The translations under genes and the position numbers were made by a program. Positions 4,837-5,816 of a stretch of 5,816 nt of DNA are shown here, piece by piece. The notes under the pieces were generated by a model, which saw nothing but the letters and a program-made list of their open reading frames with translations, was not told where the DNA came from and did not search any database. Source of the stretch: a bacterium (GTDB lineage: Bacteria > Pseudomonadota > Alphaproteobacteria > Caulobacterales > Hyphomonadaceae); NCBI GenBank assembly GCA_030824255.1, contig JAVBYB010000275.1, positions 1-5,816 on the forward strand, read 5' to 3'. The first letter of the stretch is position 1. Every line of letters starts with the position of its first letter.

Positions 4837-5816
4837 CTACTCTTCCGGCGGCGTTGTCGGCGGCGGCTCGGACGGGTTTTCGAAGATGCGGCGGAGAACG
4901 CCGGGGGTAAGCGCGGCGACGGGATTGATGGAGATGTTGGCGCGGGCGAAGGTGCCGCGTACCGAGTACGTGGGCGCGAACATGCCTTCACCGGGCCGCG
5001 AGACGAACAGGTCGCCAATAATTGGCAACGCGCCTAGCACGGCATTGGCGCCGATGAAGGAAGGCGCGAGCACGCCGTCGAGGGACAGTTCGCCAGACTC
5101 CGGCGCGATCCATCCGCGCGCGGTGAGACCCATGGCGGGACCTGTGGCGCGCAGACCCGGCAGGTCGATGCGGCCGTCGACGAGACGCACCGGCGCATGA
5201 ATATCGGTGAACAGGACGCCCTCGCCTGACAGCACGTCAGCCAGTCCCTGCAGCGAAGCGAGCGAGAATATCTGCGCGACCAGCGGCGCGTCCTTGAGGC
5301 GAACATCCGTAATTGTCACAAGCGCATTGCTGATCGGGCCATCGAATTTGCCGTCAAAGACGAGCTTTCCGCCAATGAGGTAATCAGCCTTCAAAAGAAC
5401 GCGTGCAGCGAAACCGGCGTCATCCGACGTGAGCTTCACATTGCGCCGGTCGTTGTTCGCGCCGAGCACAACGTTCATGGCCTTGCCGTTGGCGATGTTG
5501 CCCGAGATCGTGCCGCTGCGGGGGCCTTCCGAGTCGAGAATCAGCGCGATCCGCGTGTTCGTGATCTCGGCGTCGGGCCGCAGCTTCATGCGGTTGGCAT
5601 TGAGTTGAATATCGTAGACAGGCCCCGGCTCGCCCGGACCGCCGACGCCATCCGCAGCATCGCCGCGAGACTTCGACATATCAAGGATGCCGTCCATCCA
5701 CGAGCTTGCATCGAAATATGGGCCGTTGAGCGCAATGCGATAGCCGCCATCCTGGCGACGCGAACCCGAGCCGCGCAGATCCATGTAGTCACGCGCGTAG
5801 AGGCGCTCCAGGTCGA
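4837..5816 (-). CDS. AsmA/YhdP-like envelope protein, C-terminal part
   Basis: The last 325 residues of a large protein are visible; the frame is open through the right edge (LERLYARDYMDLRGSGSR continues upstream of the first Met), so the start lies outside the window. The end is characteristic of AsmA-like C-terminal regions of the YhdP type: SLASLQGLADVLSGEGV, then RLVDGRIDLPGLRATGPAMG, LTARGWIAPESGELSLDGVL, a NAVLGALPIIGDLF segment, GMFAPTYSVRGTFARANISI and NPVAALTPGVLRRIFE, closed by a Pro/Glu-rich tail (PSEPPPTTPPEE). Repetitive beta-strand character throughout fits the long beta-groove architecture of this superfamily, whose members (AsmA, TamB, YhdP) span the periplasm and are implicated in phospholipid movement between inner and outer membranes. 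The gene converges on the SRPBCC gene across the terminator. The N-terminal membrane anchor cannot be seen, and paralogues within the family cannot be told apart from this part alone. Confidence 0.8.
   Translation of the reverse strand, partial: DLERLYARDYMDLRGSGSRRQDGGYRIALNGPYFDASSWMDGILDMSKSRGDAADGVGGPGEPGPVYDIQLNANRMKLRPDAEITNTRIALILDSEGPRSGTISGNIANGKAMNVVLGANNDRRNVKLTSDDAGFAARVLLKADYLIGGKLVFDGKFDGPISNALVTITDVRLKDAPLVAQIFSLASLQGLADVLSGEGVLFTDIHAPVRLVDGRIDLPGLRATGPAMGLTARGWIAPESGELSLDGVLAPSFIGANAVLGALPIIGDLFVSRPGEGMFAPTYSVRGTFARANISINPVAALTPGVLRRIFENPSEPPPTTPPEE

Overview
The window reads as chromosomal DNA from a GC-rich alphaproteobacterium. The evidence is an rpoZ-(p)ppGpp synthetase/hydrolase gene pair, an omega subunit with a long acidic tail, strong GC bias at third codon positions, and protein styles (DUF4336, cytosolic PAS hybrid kinase, AsmA/YhdP-like protein) common in that class. 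I cannot fix the genus. There is no sign of phage, insertion sequence, CRISPR or plasmid material; this is ordinary housekeeping sequence.

Layout from left to right. On the minus strand, the start of an RSH-family (p)ppGpp synthetase/hydrolase gene runs off the left edge, directly behind rpoZ (178 down to 1, and 541 to 191). After about 290 bp of divergent intergenic DNA, a plus-strand gene of unknown function (835-1272) encodes a small, coiled-coil-rich soluble protein that may be translated from a leaderless mRNA. It converges on a minus-strand tRNA-Gly(UCC) gene (1402-1329). Divergent from the tRNA is a DUF4336 gene of metallo-beta-lactamase-like type (1534-2238), for which I choose a TTG start because it alone has a good ribosome-binding site. 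A 241-bp gap follows; most of it could fold as an RNA leader. Next come a 544-residue soluble PAS-HisKA-HATPase-receiver hybrid histidine kinase (2480-4114), a secreted SRPBCC/START-fold protein (4243-4761) and a strong intrinsic terminator (4801-4830). Converging from the right edge is the C-terminal part of an AsmA/YhdP-like envelope protein (minus strand, 5816-4837, 5' end outside the window).

The only clear functional pair is rpoZ-rsh: one gene makes the alarmone and the other encodes an RNA polymerase subunit that, in relatives, helps form a ppGpp-binding site. The other genes appear to be single transcription units with unrelated roles. The kinase is an orphan, with no response regulator or Hpt gene beside it. 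I see no clear new multi-gene system. The items most worth a second look are the foldable kinase leader, the possible leaderless unknown gene, the DUF4336 start site overlapping a tRNA in naive calls, and the periplasmic two-cysteine SRPBCC protein.
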